Below the pieces are notes generated by a model. The model worked only from the letters and a program-made list of their open reading frames with translations. It made no database searches and was not told the origin of the DNA. Source: an uncultured Ignavibacteria bacterium (GTDB lineage: Bacteria; Bacteroidota; Ignavibacteria; Tepidaquicellales; Tepidaquicellaceae). Taken from it: 64,000 nucleotides of DNA. The translations under genes and the position numbers were made by a program. Position 1 is the stretch's first letter, and every line of letters begins with the position of its first letter. The stretch is taken from the NCBI GenBank assembly GCA_937974175.1, contig CALJIG010000026.1, positions 1 to 64,000 of the forward strand, read 5' to 3'. Of the stretch, positions 6,778 to 16,540 are shown in pieces.

Positions 6778-9222
6778 CTATTTCACTAATAGCATTTTTT
6801 TAGCCTGCGTAAAAGATGGAGTCGATAATCTATAAAAATAAACTCCCGATGAAAAATTGGGATTAGCAGCAAAATCTATTGTATGTACACCTTCAGTTAT
6901 CTGCCCGCTTACTAATAAAGCAACTGAGCGGCCGGTAATATCAAAAACTTCTAAAGTAGTGAATTCAGGCTTTGCAAGACTGAAAATAATTTTAGTAGTT
7001 GGATTAAACGGATTTGGGTAATTCTGATTTAAATAATATGTGTTAGGATTTTCAATCGGATCAGTAAATGTATACTCATCATAGGCAATTTTTGCGTTTA
7101 CTTCTATCTCTGCAAGTCCGGCAACATGCTTGTTAAGAATATTTCCGGAGAAGCTCTTTATCAGTACTTTCATTCTGTCCATAGGGACGATTGTATCAAA
7201 CTTTATAAGCAGACCATCAGAATTCAATCTGCCTGTAGATGGAATATGTTTGGACTGATGCCCTTTGTAATAGCAGAATATTTCGCAGTCGTTTACAATT
7301 ATATTTGTGCTTGTTATAAAATTCGGAAGCATATTGTATAACTTCAGCCTTCTTGCTTCAATTGGAATTTCCCATTTCAGGTCAACAAACTGGCTATCGG
7401 CTGAATTTGCTATCCAGTTAACTGAAAGGCTAGTATTTTTTGCTCTTCTATCTACAACGTTCTGACCTTTGAATGAAGGGTCGTTATTATATACACTGCT
7501 TGCTGTAACGGTTGCTGATGTTGAAAGATTTGTAAAGCCGCCCTCTGAAATAGATGTTGCAACCGGAATCTGAGTATGACCTACGTGGCATCCGACGCAT
7601 TTTGTACCTGAGCCCTGAGCGCCAAAATTAAGTCCCATAACATGGGCTATGTTGCCCTTGGGGTTTACTAAAACTTTACCTGTACTATCTACCATTTGTT
7701 CGAACATCGGAACATTGGCAGGAATATCGCCCTGAGCTATTTTGCCGTCAAAATCGAGGTCTATCTCTCTGAATAAAATCGGGTAGTCAAGACCGTCCGG
7801 GTCTTGTCTCTGGAAGTTCAGGAAGAACTGAAACTTCGCCTTCTTCTTAATAGGCGGAGCGTCATCGATAGGCATATCAACAGGAGCATTTGCATATACA
7901 TTCAGGCAGTCAAATCTGAAAAGTCCGCCCTGATAAAATGTGTTTGGGTCAGTAGTCGGGGGTACCCGGCTTGTATCATAGTCATCAAGTCCTATTCGCA
8001 AAGGCGGCAGAACTCTTGGTTTAACTACTTCGGCATTAAGTTCAAGCTTTCCGGGAATATCAAGGAAAGGACTTATAATGTGAGAGCTTAAGTCGTATGT
8101 ATATAAGGCGAAATCTGCATTTAAAGGAGAAACAGCATAGGAGAAAAGAACCTCTCCTGATGACAATTCAACAGGGTCAGTTGCATAAGGTCCTGCATAA
8201 GTATAAGAAGATGTATTGGAGTATAAAGAGGTCATTGTATCGACACCGATCAGACTTTGAAAATTTGAAAGCCCTTTTTTAGTAAGTCTTATTCCCGGGC
8301 TTCCGCTTGTCATAGTCATAGAGCGGTCAGGAGTAAATACCGTCAGAAGGTTTCCGTTAGACATTACTCTGCCTCTGTAATTATTAATTGTTAATCTGGT
8401 ACGGGGGTCGCCGGCATAAAAACGTAATTCATCGGCATCTGTGATGCAGCTGGCGATTTGCCAGACGTTTCCGAAATCCGGAGATAATGCATAAGCATCG
8501 TCACGGGTAATATTGTTTTCCGTTAAGTTGCTCGGTCTGTCAATATTCTGCCACCAGCGCGAGTAAATAATTGTACCGCCGACTGGGTCTATAGTCGGCT
8601 TTTCACCGCTGTTGCGTTCTGTTGTTACACGCTTAATAAATGTGCTTAGTGTATCCGTTACAAAAAGGTTTGTTGCAGGGTATCCACTCATTGAAAGAGT
8701 AGGGTATCTGGTAGATGCGAATAATACTCTGCCGTCAGGTAAATAAATAGGGTCTATATCTTCATATTTAACAAACTTGCTTGCTGCCGGTCCGAACTGG
8801 TCAAGACTTATATTTCTATTGCTGAACGTTAGTTTTTTAAAGCCTGTACCGTCTTTGCGTATTTCATAAATTCTCCATGAGCTGTCTCTGCTCTCAACAC
8901 CGGAGAAAATGATTTTATTGCCATCGTAGCTAACTGAAGGCTGCTGAACGTCGACTAAGCTGATTCCGTTAAAAATTTTTGTGCTGTCTATTAGGGTAGT
9001 TAAATCGCCGTTAGTCTGGCGAATGATTAGTTTACCTCCGGTAATTGCAAAGCGCCCATAAGGTCCTTGCCCCGGTATAAGAGTTGTCTGTGGAAATAAT
9101 ACATTGCCGTTGCTGACCATGTTTCGTGATACGAAGACAACGGGATACTCTTCAGCAAAAGCACTAATGCTGAAGGATTGAAGTACAAGCCCAATTAATA
9201 ATAGCGTATATAACTTTTTCAC
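6778..9222 (-). CDS. Secreted TolB-like propeller protein with one heme motif and T9SS tail
   Basis: 814 residues with a signal peptide (cleavage expected after SISAFA). Residues about 30-450 contain TolB/PD40-type propeller blades, for example YDGNKIIFSG and LPDGRVLFASTRYP. A single c-type heme motif CVGCH follows at 542-546. A discoidin-like jelly roll covers about 570-710, and a T9SS sorting domain begins near residue 730 (LNQNYPNPFNPTTKIIF) and ends KKMLLVK. Propeller plus CxxCH resembles the layout of hydrazine synthase alpha-like proteins, but the match is architectural only. It would be exported by Sec and then T9SS to the surface. The substrate is unknown. It is transcribed divergently from the tandem array. 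Confidence 0.85.
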   Translation of the reverse strand: MKKLYTLLLIGLVLQSFSISAFAEEYPVVFVSRNMVSNGNVLFPQTTLIPGQGPYGRFAITGGKLIIRQTNGDLTTLIDSTKIFNGISLVDVQQPSVSYDGNKIIFSGVESRDSSWRIYEIRKDGTGFKKLTFSNRNISLDQFGPAASKFVKYEDIDPIYLPDGRVLFASTRYPTLSMSGYPATNLFVTDTLSTFIKRVTTERNSGEKPTIDPVGGTIIYSRWWQNIDRPSNLTENNITRDDAYALSPDFGNVWQIASCITDADELRFYAGDPRTRLTINNYRGRVMSNGNLLTVFTPDRSMTMTSGSPGIRLTKKGLSNFQSLIGVDTMTSLYSNTSSYTYAGPYATDPVELSSGEVLFSYAVSPLNADFALYTYDLSSHIISPFLDIPGKLELNAEVVKPRVLPPLRIGLDDYDTSRVPPTTDPNTFYQGGLFRFDCLNVYANAPVDMPIDDAPPIKKKAKFQFFLNFQRQDPDGLDYPILFREIDLDFDGKIAQGDIPANVPMFEQMVDSTGKVLVNPKGNIAHVMGLNFGAQGSGTKCVGCHVGHTQIPVATSISEGGFTNLSTSATVTASSVYNNDPSFKGQNVVDRRAKNTSLSVNWIANSADSQFVDLKWEIPIEARRLKLYNMLPNFITSTNIIVNDCEIFCYYKGHQSKHIPSTGRLNSDGLLIKFDTIVPMDRMKVLIKSFSGNILNKHVAGLAEIEVNAKIAYDEYTFTDPIENPNTYYLNQNYPNPFNPTTKIIFSLAKPEFTTLEVFDITGRSVALLVSGQITEGVHTIDFAANPNFSSGVYFYRLSTPSFTQAKKMLLVK

Positions 9223-9375
9223 TTTTTGAGATGAGTTTTTTGTTACAAAATGCCTGTTTGCTTATTTTCTGTAACAAGTATTAAGTTATAAAAATTTACT
9301 TTTTAATAAAATATAGAATTGTAGTATTTTAGAAACGATGAAAATTTAGTTGCGGTATACAAATACCAATAAAAG

Positions 9376-9412
9376 TTTTAATATTGATTTACAAACTGCG
9401 TTTTTATAAGTT
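9376..9412 (+). promoter_or_regulatory. Promoter element shared by the tandem T9SS genes, copy 1
   Basis: TTTTAATATTGATT (9376-9389) contains the -35-like TTGATT (9384-9389). Seventeen bases later is TAAGTT (9407-9412), followed by TC, close to the Bacteroidota TAnnTTTG box. The predicted transcript would begin about 45 bases before the ATG at 9466. The 14-base core is identical in front of the next two genes. Confidence 0.65.
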
Positions 9413-9465
9413 TCCATACTTCTATAATAACCCGCTCCAATAAATTAACTTATATTAACTTTATA

Positions 9466-11658
9466 ATGAAAAAGTCTATATCTGTAATATTCTCTATTCT
9501 TCTTTTACTATTTACGCAGTTGTCATTTTCACAGGGATTAAATTCAATTCTCGCCCTTGATGCTAATAACGTCATAACTGTCGGCAGTCAGGGCAAAATA
9601 TTAAGGTCATCTAATGCAGGTATTACATGGACAAGATATACAATCGGTTCAGTCGACTATAAATGTATTTCTACTATTGGCAGCGACGTATGGATTGGCG
9701 CAAGTGAAGGAAAGGTTTACAAAACAACAAATGTTAATTCGCCTCTTACGGGTTATTCAACAGGATTAACTTCCGTTAACGGAGTTAGCTTTGCAAATTC
9801 TTCCACAGGTTATGCATGCGGAAATGCAGGTGGAATTTATAAATCAACTGACGGCGGCTTAACCTGGATTTTAAGAAATACAGGTGTAGGGAATGTAAAA
9901 CTTAATGCGATAGATTTTCTTGATGATGCAAACGGAATTGCAGTTGGTGATAACGGTTATGTGTATTGGACAAGTACCGGCGCATCAAACTGGTCTGCAT
10001 TAACTTCAGGCACAAACAGAAATCTATTAGCTGTTAATTTCTATGGCTCAAACGGAGCATATATAACAGGGGAGTGGGGAGTGATTCTGAAATTTACAGG
10101 AACACTAACTCTTACATCAGTTAAATCCAGAATAACGTCAGATATAAGGAGTATTTCCGGAACAAGCGCAGCTGATATTCATATAGTCGGCGGAGGCGGA
10201 TTTATCAGAAACAATAAGAATTCAAGCAATGAGTTCCTCAATTTTGAAGTTAATCCTGTAATGACAAATCTAGTTAGTATCAGCTATCTGAATTCTACTA
10301 CAGGATATGCAATTAGCAGTAACTATGATGGAATAATTAAAACAACTAATTCAGGACAGTCATGGGAATTTACTGCAAATACTTCAATGAGTATTGCATG
10401 GGTACCAAAAGTTACCGGGCTTATAGAAGGCATAGGAAATAATCTTTGTACTGTGCCGCAAAATCGCGATGAACTGTTCGTTGTTTATCAAAGAGGAATT
10501 TACCGAAGTATAGATAAAGGTGAAAATTGGACATATCTCGGAATCATACCTCCTAATATTGCAAACGGTCCTACACATTCTTTTTATGTAAGCCCGTTAG
10601 ATACAAATGTAATGATAGCTGCTGTAGAAAATGCACCTACGGATAGGATAGTAAGAAGTACCGATTATGGAAACACATGGACTGTAATTCTGGAAAAAGA
10701 CTTTACAAGCTATGGTACTCCGCTTGAAATTGACCATGTAAATCCTGCAATTTTTTATTTTGCACCTGATGGCGGCGGGTTTTATAAATCTACAAACAGC
10801 GGAATAAGCTTCACAGAAATCAGCGGCAATTATCCATTCAGAAGTCCTTGCGATATTTCTGTTCAATGGGAACAGCCCAATGTTATTTTTATTGCAGATG
10901 GAGTTACAAGCGCTTCAGAGCCCGGTGAAGTTTTTAAATCCAGTAATGGAGGAGTAAACTGGACTAAGGTACATACAAATCCCGGCGTAGGTTCAGCATT
11001 CAGTGAAATTCCATGTATAATGAATTCAGCATTTGATAGTAATCTTTTGTATTTGACTAACTGGAGCGGCAGTATGCGTTTTAAATCTACAAATGCAGGT
11101 GATAACTGGTTTGCAATACAGTCAACTACATTCAGCGGCTGGACGGGTGAAATTTGTCAGGAAGACCCTTCATTAGTAGTTACAGGTAACTATGGTCAGA
11201 ATTCCTCTCTTACAACAAACGGCGGAGCAAACTGGAATCAATATGCTATGCCTGCAGGAGGATGTGGTGCCGGAATGATAGTACCCGGAAGAGATTATAT
11301 TGTTGCTGCGGAGTGCTCGGCGATTTTGAAATTGGTAATGTATACTTTCGGACCGCAGAATATTGAAGAAGGTATTGTATCGAATAATGTACCTGATAAA
11401 TATGCATTGTATCAGAATTATCCGAATCCTTTTAATCCCTCTACAGAAATAAAATTTGATGTATTGAAAACAGGAAATGTTAATATTAAAGTTTACGATG
11501 AAACGGGAAAAAATATTATGACTCTGACCAACGGAGTAAAAAATCCAGGTACCTATAGTGTTAAGTTTGATGCATCGGCACTTTCATCAGGCTTGTATTA
11601 TTATGTAATGGAAACCGGCGGGACAATTTTGAGTAAGAAAATGGTATTGGTAAAATAA
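9466..11658 (+). CDS. T9SS-exported beta-propeller (Ycf48/BNR-like) protein, tandem paralogue 1
   Basis: 730 residues. A signal peptide (SFSQ end) is followed by many propeller blades of the photosystem-assembly-factor/sortilin/BNR type, with repeats such as GKILRSSNAGITWTR, IYKSTDGGLTWILRN and KTTNSGQSWEF. A glycine-rich GGGGFIRNN lies near residue 240. The C-terminal 85 residues are a T9SS sorting domain (YQNYPNPFNPSTEIKF to KKMVLVK). It is the first of three adjacent paralogues on one strand and differs most from the other two. Such proteins are surface-exposed. The propeller could bind protein, glycan or another cell, but no catalytic residues are recognisable. Confidence 0.85.
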   Translation: MKKSISVIFSILLLLFTQLSFSQGLNSILALDANNVITVGSQGKILRSSNAGITWTRYTIGSVDYKCISTIGSDVWIGASEGKVYKTTNVNSPLTGYSTGLTSVNGVSFANSSTGYACGNAGGIYKSTDGGLTWILRNTGVGNVKLNAIDFLDDANGIAVGDNGYVYWTSTGASNWSALTSGTNRNLLAVNFYGSNGAYITGEWGVILKFTGTLTLTSVKSRITSDIRSISGTSAADIHIVGGGGFIRNNKNSSNEFLNFEVNPVMTNLVSISYLNSTTGYAISSNYDGIIKTTNSGQSWEFTANTSMSIAWVPKVTGLIEGIGNNLCTVPQNRDELFVVYQRGIYRSIDKGENWTYLGIIPPNIANGPTHSFYVSPLDTNVMIAAVENAPTDRIVRSTDYGNTWTVILEKDFTSYGTPLEIDHVNPAIFYFAPDGGGFYKSTNSGISFTEISGNYPFRSPCDISVQWEQPNVIFIADGVTSASEPGEVFKSSNGGVNWTKVHTNPGVGSAFSEIPCIMNSAFDSNLLYLTNWSGSMRFKSTNAGDNWFAIQSTTFSGWTGEICQEDPSLVVTGNYGQNSSLTTNGGANWNQYAMPAGGCGAGMIVPGRDYIVAAECSAILKLVMYTFGPQNIEEGIVSNNVPDKYALYQNYPNPFNPSTEIKFDVLKTGNVNIKVYDETGKNIMTLTNGVKNPGTYSVKFDASALSSGLYYYVMETGGTILSKKMVLVK

Positions 11659-11685
11659 ATCCGGTAAAAAAATTCTGATATACTA

Positions 11686-11711
11686 TATGAGGAAGTAAAT
11701 GCTTCCTCATA
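11686..11711 (+). terminator. Intrinsic terminator after tandem paralogue 1
   Basis: TATGAGGAAG-TAAAT-GCTTCCTCATA forms a perfect stem followed by CTTTTAAT. It separates the first paralogue from the promoter of the second. Confidence 0.75.
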
Positions 11712-11712
11712 C

Positions 11713-11749
11713 TTTTAATATTGATTAATAAAAAGTGTTTAAGTAATTT
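11713..11749 (+). promoter_or_regulatory. Promoter element shared by the tandem T9SS genes, copy 2
   Basis: The identical core TTTTAATATTGATT (11713-11726), then 17 bases, then TAATTT (11744-11749). It begins right at the T-tract of the preceding terminator. The leader to the ATG at 11851 would be about 95 bases, longer than for the other two copies, and contains an imperfect TGACAAA/TTTGTCA inverted repeat near 11777-11796. Confidence 0.6.
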
Positions 11750-11850
11750 TACTGAAAGTATAATACCGACTCCCTTTGACAAACTTGTTTTGTCATCCCC
11801 GAATTAAACTGGTTCATTTTATTACAAAAAAAACTTAAACTATTTTCTAA

Positions 11851-14040
11851 ATGAAAAAGTATTTAAAGATTTTTCTTTCTTTATTTGTATTCACTATACT
11901 ATTTTCTAATTCCTACTCTCAGGGATTAAATGATTTAGTAGCCTTAGACTCCAACAACATTTATGCGTTCGGGAATAATGGTAAAGTTTTAAAATCTACA
12001 AATGCCGGCTCGACATGGTCAAGAACAACAATAGGAACTTCCAACTATGTAAGTGCATCTGTGGTTGGTATATTTATTATGGTTACGGGCAGTGATGGAA
12101 AAGTAACAAAGATTAATACTCAGACGGGAGAAACCACCGTTTATACAACACCTGCATCTTCAGTCAATGCAGGCTGCTTTAAAGGTTTTAGTGATGCATA
12201 CATTTGTGGTGATAACGGCATTGTTTACAAGTCAACTGATTTTGGTATCACATGGACATTAAAAAATTCTGGTATTTCAGGAACTGCAAAACTTAATGCT
12301 ATTAGCGGAAGTAGTCCGAATTTTATAACAGTAGGAGATAATGGAGTTGTTTACAAAACAACAAACGGGGGTAATAATTGGGTTAGCATTACTTCAGGAA
12401 CTACAAGAAACCTACTCACAGCAGCAATTGTAGCAGCCGAATATTTTATCGGAGGGGAATGGGGAGTATTTTTACATGGGGCAACAGCTTCATCTTCTGC
12501 TGCAGAAATCTGGGATTTAAAAACTCAAAGTGATATTAGATGTATCGATGGCTCTAATCCTTTAGGATTACATATTGCAGGCGGCGGGGGTTTTATTCGA
12601 AACAATATTGGTCCTAACGCATTTTATTTTAATAACTTTGAACTGAATCCTTTAATGGCAAAAATAGTAGCCTTAAAAAGAGCAGGTGTTTCATCAAAAA
12701 GTTTTGCATGCAGTAATGTCACAGATGCTATTATCATGACCACGAATTATGGTGCTACATGGGAATTTTCCGCAGGAGCTACAAAAAGCATTACATGGGT
12801 ATCAAAATTAACTGCTTCAAGCGGTATAGGTAATAACCTGTGTATGAATCCTAATAACAGAGATGAGCTTTATGTTGTTTATGGTAAGCTAATGTACAGA
12901 AGTATGGATAGAGGAGAAACATGGGTAAATTTTGGAACTGTAGGTTCTTCTACAGGTACAGTATCCAGAGCTCATTCATTCTATGTTAGCCCGTTGGATA
13001 CAAATATAATGATGTGCGCAATTGAAGGCTCTCCTACAGATAAAGTGGTAAGAAGTACTAACTACGGCGCAACATGGACAACTATTCTGGAAAGCAATTT
13101 CAGTAATTATGGACAGCCATTGGAAATGGACCAGAATAATCCAAATCTATGGTACTATGCTCCTGATAACGGTGGATTCTGGAAATCAACAAATAACGGC
13201 GTTAATTTTACCGAAGTCAGCGGAAATTATCCTTTCAGAAGTCCTTGCGACCTCATAGTTGATTGGGGTAATTCAAATAACATTATGATTGCGGACGGAA
13301 TTACAGGCAGCGGAGTAGCAGATATTTTCAGATCTACTAACGGTGGAGTAAACTGGACTAAAGTACATACAAATCCAAGTGCAGCAAGTGAAATTCCTTC
13401 TATGTGTAATTCCCGTCAGGATTCTATGCTTGTTTATGCAACTAACTGGAGTCAAAGTAACAGATACAGAACAACTAACGGCGGCGTTAACTGGTCTGCA
13501 ATACAATCTACAAGCTTTAGCGGCTGGGGTTCTGATTTATGCCGTGAAGACCCTACCGTTGTATTGACAGGAAACTACGGGCAGAACTCTTCATTAACTA
13601 CTAATGGCGGTTTAACCTGGACGGAGTACTCAATGCCTACAGGCGGGTGCGGCGCAGGTATAATCGTTCCTGAAAGAGGATTTCTGATTGCAATGCAATG
13701 CAGCGGATTATTAAAAATGAACATTTCTTATACAGTTATAACCGATGTAAGCGAGCAGACATTAACCGGTATTCCTACAAAATTCAGTTTGTATCAGAAC
13801 TATCCAAATCCGTTTAATCCTTCAACTGAAATCAGATATGACGTACCGAAAGCCGGAAATGTAACAATGAAAGTATTTGACGAATCAGGAAAAGCAATTT
13901 ATACATTGGTTAACGGATATAAAAATTCAGGAACATACAGTGTTAAATTTGATGCTTCATCGCTTGCTTCCGGTGTATATTATTATACAATGGAAAGCGG
14001 CGGTAATATATTAAGCAAAAAAATGGTTCTTATAAAGTAA
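11851..14040 (+). CDS. T9SS-exported beta-propeller (Ycf48/BNR-like) protein, tandem paralogue 2
   Basis: 729 residues with the same order as its neighbours: signal peptide ending NSYSQ, propeller blades with Ser-Thr-Asn-x-Gly-x-x-W motifs (KVLKSTNAGSTWSR, IFRSTNGGVNWTK), a GGGGFIRNN segment and the C-terminal T9SS sorting domain (YQNYPNPFNPSTEIRYD to KKMVLIK). It is closer to paralogue 3 than to paralogue 1, for example in the linker before the sorting domain (SYTVITDVSEQTLTG). Residues differ mainly in the first 250 positions, which would be the exposed blades if the copies have diverged in binding. Confidence 0.85.
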   Translation: MKKYLKIFLSLFVFTILFSNSYSQGLNDLVALDSNNIYAFGNNGKVLKSTNAGSTWSRTTIGTSNYVSASVVGIFIMVTGSDGKVTKINTQTGETTVYTTPASSVNAGCFKGFSDAYICGDNGIVYKSTDFGITWTLKNSGISGTAKLNAISGSSPNFITVGDNGVVYKTTNGGNNWVSITSGTTRNLLTAAIVAAEYFIGGEWGVFLHGATASSSAAEIWDLKTQSDIRCIDGSNPLGLHIAGGGGFIRNNIGPNAFYFNNFELNPLMAKIVALKRAGVSSKSFACSNVTDAIIMTTNYGATWEFSAGATKSITWVSKLTASSGIGNNLCMNPNNRDELYVVYGKLMYRSMDRGETWVNFGTVGSSTGTVSRAHSFYVSPLDTNIMMCAIEGSPTDKVVRSTNYGATWTTILESNFSNYGQPLEMDQNNPNLWYYAPDNGGFWKSTNNGVNFTEVSGNYPFRSPCDLIVDWGNSNNIMIADGITGSGVADIFRSTNGGVNWTKVHTNPSAASEIPSMCNSRQDSMLVYATNWSQSNRYRTTNGGVNWSAIQSTSFSGWGSDLCREDPTVVLTGNYGQNSSLTTNGGLTWTEYSMPTGGCGAGIIVPERGFLIAMQCSGLLKMNISYTVITDVSEQTLTGIPTKFSLYQNYPNPFNPSTEIRYDVPKAGNVTMKVFDESGKAIYTLVNGYKNSGTYSVKFDASSLASGVYYYTMESGGNILSKKMVLIK

Positions 14041-14057
14041 TTTCAGATCAAAATATT

Positions 14058-14091
14058 ATTAAGCGGGGGACTTTTAAGTCTCCTGCTTAAT
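14058..14091 (+). terminator. Terminator-like hairpin after tandem paralogue 2
   Basis: ATTAAGCGGGGGACTT and its inverse AAGTCTCCTGCTTAAT form a long stem with one imperfect position. The T-tract is poor, so termination may be partial. Confidence 0.5.
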
Positions 14092-14135
14092 ATTCATACT
14101 CACAATTCTCAAAAGTTTTCAAATACTATAACGGG

Positions 14136-14172
14136 TTTTAATATTGATTTAAAAAAAGCGTTTTGGTATGTT
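14136..14172 (+). promoter_or_regulatory. Promoter element shared by the tandem T9SS genes, copy 3
   Basis: Core TTTTAATATTGATT (14136-14149), 17-base spacer containing GCGTTTT as in copy 1, then TATGTT (14167-14172) followed by TAG. The ATG at 14217 is about 37 bases past the predicted start of transcription. Confidence 0.65.
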
Positions 14173-14216
14173 TAGGCTTCACAAAAAAAACTAACTTTTA
14201 AAAAGAAAACTAAAAA

Positions 14217-16406
14217 ATGGAAAAGTATTTAAAGATTGTTATATCTTTATTTATTCTTGCCTTGTTCAACTGCAATGCATTCTCTCAGGGGTTAAATGCA
14301 ATTGTAGCTCCTGACGAAAGCAATATAGTTGCCGTGGGAGACAATGGTAAAATTTTACGTTCCAGTAACGGGGGCACCACCTGGTCGAGAACAACAAATG
14401 GTTCAGCAAACTATAAATCAGCAGCTTTCGTAGGAAGTGATGTATGGGTAGGTGGAAGTGATGGAAAAGTTTATAAAACAACAAAAGTAAATACAGGGCT
14501 TGTAGGATACTTAACAGGATCAGTAAATTCAGTAAATGGTGTTGATTTTGTTACATCAACAGTTGGATATGCGTGCGGTGATGGCGGTACAGTTTACAGA
14601 ACAAGCGATGGTGGTTTAACATGGACACTTAAAAATTCAGGTTTACCAAATGTAAAATTTAATTGTGTAAGTTTCAGAGATGCAGCAGTAGGTGTTATTG
14701 GCGGAAATAACGGTACTGCATATGTTACCACTAATAGCGGAGACAGCTGGACAGCATTTACTACCGGAACAACCAGAAATATTTTAGCCGCACATTATTA
14801 CCCTACAATAATCTACTTCGTAGGAGAATGGGGTACAATATTGACTACTACCGGTTCACCAACATTAACTTCGGTAAAATCAAGAACAAGAACTGATATA
14901 AGAGGAATCAGCGGAATAAGCAGTTCAGAAGTTCATTTAACAGGCGGCGGCGGATTCATTAGAAATAATAAAAACAGCAGCACAGAGTTTTTGAATTTTG
15001 AAGTTAATCCTATGATGGCAAATCTCGTTGGAATTGCTTTTACTGATGCTAACACAGGTTTTGCAATCAGCAGTTTAAATGATGCTATCATAAAAACGAC
15101 AAACGGCGGTGTAAACTGGAATTTAACAGCCGGCGCAACTATGCAGGTTTCATGGGTATCAAAACTTTCCGGTTCAGGCGGTATAGGAAATAACTTAACT
15201 TTCCATCCGACTAACAGAGATATGCTTTATGTTGTTTATGGAAAGACAATGTACAGAAGCTTCAATAAAGGTGAATCATGGTCTTCATTCGGAACAGTTG
15301 GAGCAACTTCAGGAACAGTTACAAATGCCCACTCATTTTACATGAGTCCGATTGATACAAATATTTTAATGTGTGCTATAGAAGGTACACCTACAGATAA
15401 AGTTGTTAGAAGTACAAATTACGGCGCAACTTGGACCACGATTTTAACAATCAACTTCAGTAACTACGGAATGCCGTTAGAAATGGACCAAAACGATCCA
15501 AATCTTTGGTATTATGCTCCTGATGGAGGCGGTTTCTGGAAATCAACAAATAATGGAGCTAACTTCACTGAAATCAGCGGAGCATATCCATTCAGAAGCC
15601 CATGTGATGTAATAGTTGAATGGGAAGATTCAAGAAATATAATGATTGCAGATGGTGTAACCAGCGCTTCTACTCCTGCAGATATTTTCAGATCAACAAA
15701 CGGCGGTGTTAACTGGGTTAAAGTTCATACAAATTCAGGCGGCAGCGGATTAAGCGAAATTCCTTCAATGTGTAATTCAGCTTTTGATACTAAACTTGGA
15801 TATGCAACAAACTGGAGCGGAAGCAACAGATATAAAACAACCAATGGCGGTGTTAACTGGTTTGCTATACAAAATACTACTTGGAGCGGATGGAATTCTG
15901 ACGTTTGCCGTGAAGACCCTACATTAGTATTAACCGGTAACTATGGTACGAATTCATCACTTTCAACAGATGCAGGAACATCATGGGCTCAGCAAACAAT
16001 GCCATCAGGCGGATGCGGAGCAGGTATGATTGTACTGGGAAGAGAATATTTGGTCTCAATGCAATGTTCAGGATTGTTAAAAATGAATATTACATATTCT
16101 GTTATTACTAACTTAAGTGAGCAAACATTGCCGGGCGTTCCGACAAAATATGATTTAGCTCAGAACTACCCGAATCCGTTCAATCCGTCTACTGAAATCA
16201 GATATGACATATTGAATACAGGATTTGTTTCTATGAAAGTATATGACCAGGCAGGTAAAGAGGTATATACATTAGTAAACGGAATGAAGAATGCAGGAAC
16301 TTACAGCGTTAAATTTGATGCATCCTCATTGTCTTCAGGTGTTTATTATTATACTTTGGAAACAGCCGGTAATACCTTTACAAAGAAAATGATATTAGTG
16401 AAATAA
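14217..16406 (+). CDS. T9SS-exported beta-propeller (Ycf48/BNR-like) protein, tandem paralogue 3
   Basis: 729 residues. The signal peptide ends CNAFSQ. Propeller repeats include KILRSSNGGTTWSR, VYRTSDGGLTWTLKN and IFRSTNGGVNWVK, with TGGGGFIRNNKN near residue 240. The T9SS tail starts at LAQNYPNPFNPSTEIRYD and ends KKMILVK. The segment SFYMSPIDTNILMCAIEGTP and the CGAGM region before the tail are shared by all three copies, so the whole gene was duplicated rather than single blades. A strong terminator follows. Confidence 0.85.
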   Translation: MEKYLKIVISLFILALFNCNAFSQGLNAIVAPDESNIVAVGDNGKILRSSNGGTTWSRTTNGSANYKSAAFVGSDVWVGGSDGKVYKTTKVNTGLVGYLTGSVNSVNGVDFVTSTVGYACGDGGTVYRTSDGGLTWTLKNSGLPNVKFNCVSFRDAAVGVIGGNNGTAYVTTNSGDSWTAFTTGTTRNILAAHYYPTIIYFVGEWGTILTTTGSPTLTSVKSRTRTDIRGISGISSSEVHLTGGGGFIRNNKNSSTEFLNFEVNPMMANLVGIAFTDANTGFAISSLNDAIIKTTNGGVNWNLTAGATMQVSWVSKLSGSGGIGNNLTFHPTNRDMLYVVYGKTMYRSFNKGESWSSFGTVGATSGTVTNAHSFYMSPIDTNILMCAIEGTPTDKVVRSTNYGATWTTILTINFSNYGMPLEMDQNDPNLWYYAPDGGGFWKSTNNGANFTEISGAYPFRSPCDVIVEWEDSRNIMIADGVTSASTPADIFRSTNGGVNWVKVHTNSGGSGLSEIPSMCNSAFDTKLGYATNWSGSNRYKTTNGGVNWFAIQNTTWSGWNSDVCREDPTLVLTGNYGTNSSLSTDAGTSWAQQTMPSGGCGAGMIVLGREYLVSMQCSGLLKMNITYSVITNLSEQTLPGVPTKYDLAQNYPNPFNPSTEIRYDILNTGFVSMKVYDQAGKEVYTLVNGMKNAGTYSVKFDASSLSSGVYYYTLETAGNTFTKKMILVK

Positions 16407-16432
16407 TCAAAACTCATTTATTATAGTTTTTA

Positions 16433-16460
16433 AAGGCGGTTTATGACCGCCTTTTTTTTT
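16433..16460 (+). terminator. Intrinsic terminator after tandem paralogue 3
   Basis: AAGGCGGTTTATGACCGCCTT stem-loop followed by an unbroken T-tract. Confidence 0.9.
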
Positions 16461-16540
16461 GCCTGTAATTAGTTTTTAATATACAAATTTGTTACTTAAT
16501 TTTTGTATAAATAAAAATTATTTTAGTATGATATAGCTTA

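Noticed and set aside
7804..8091. 95-residue frame antisense to the secreted heme protein
   Set aside because: Shadow of the minus-strand gene, with no supporting features.
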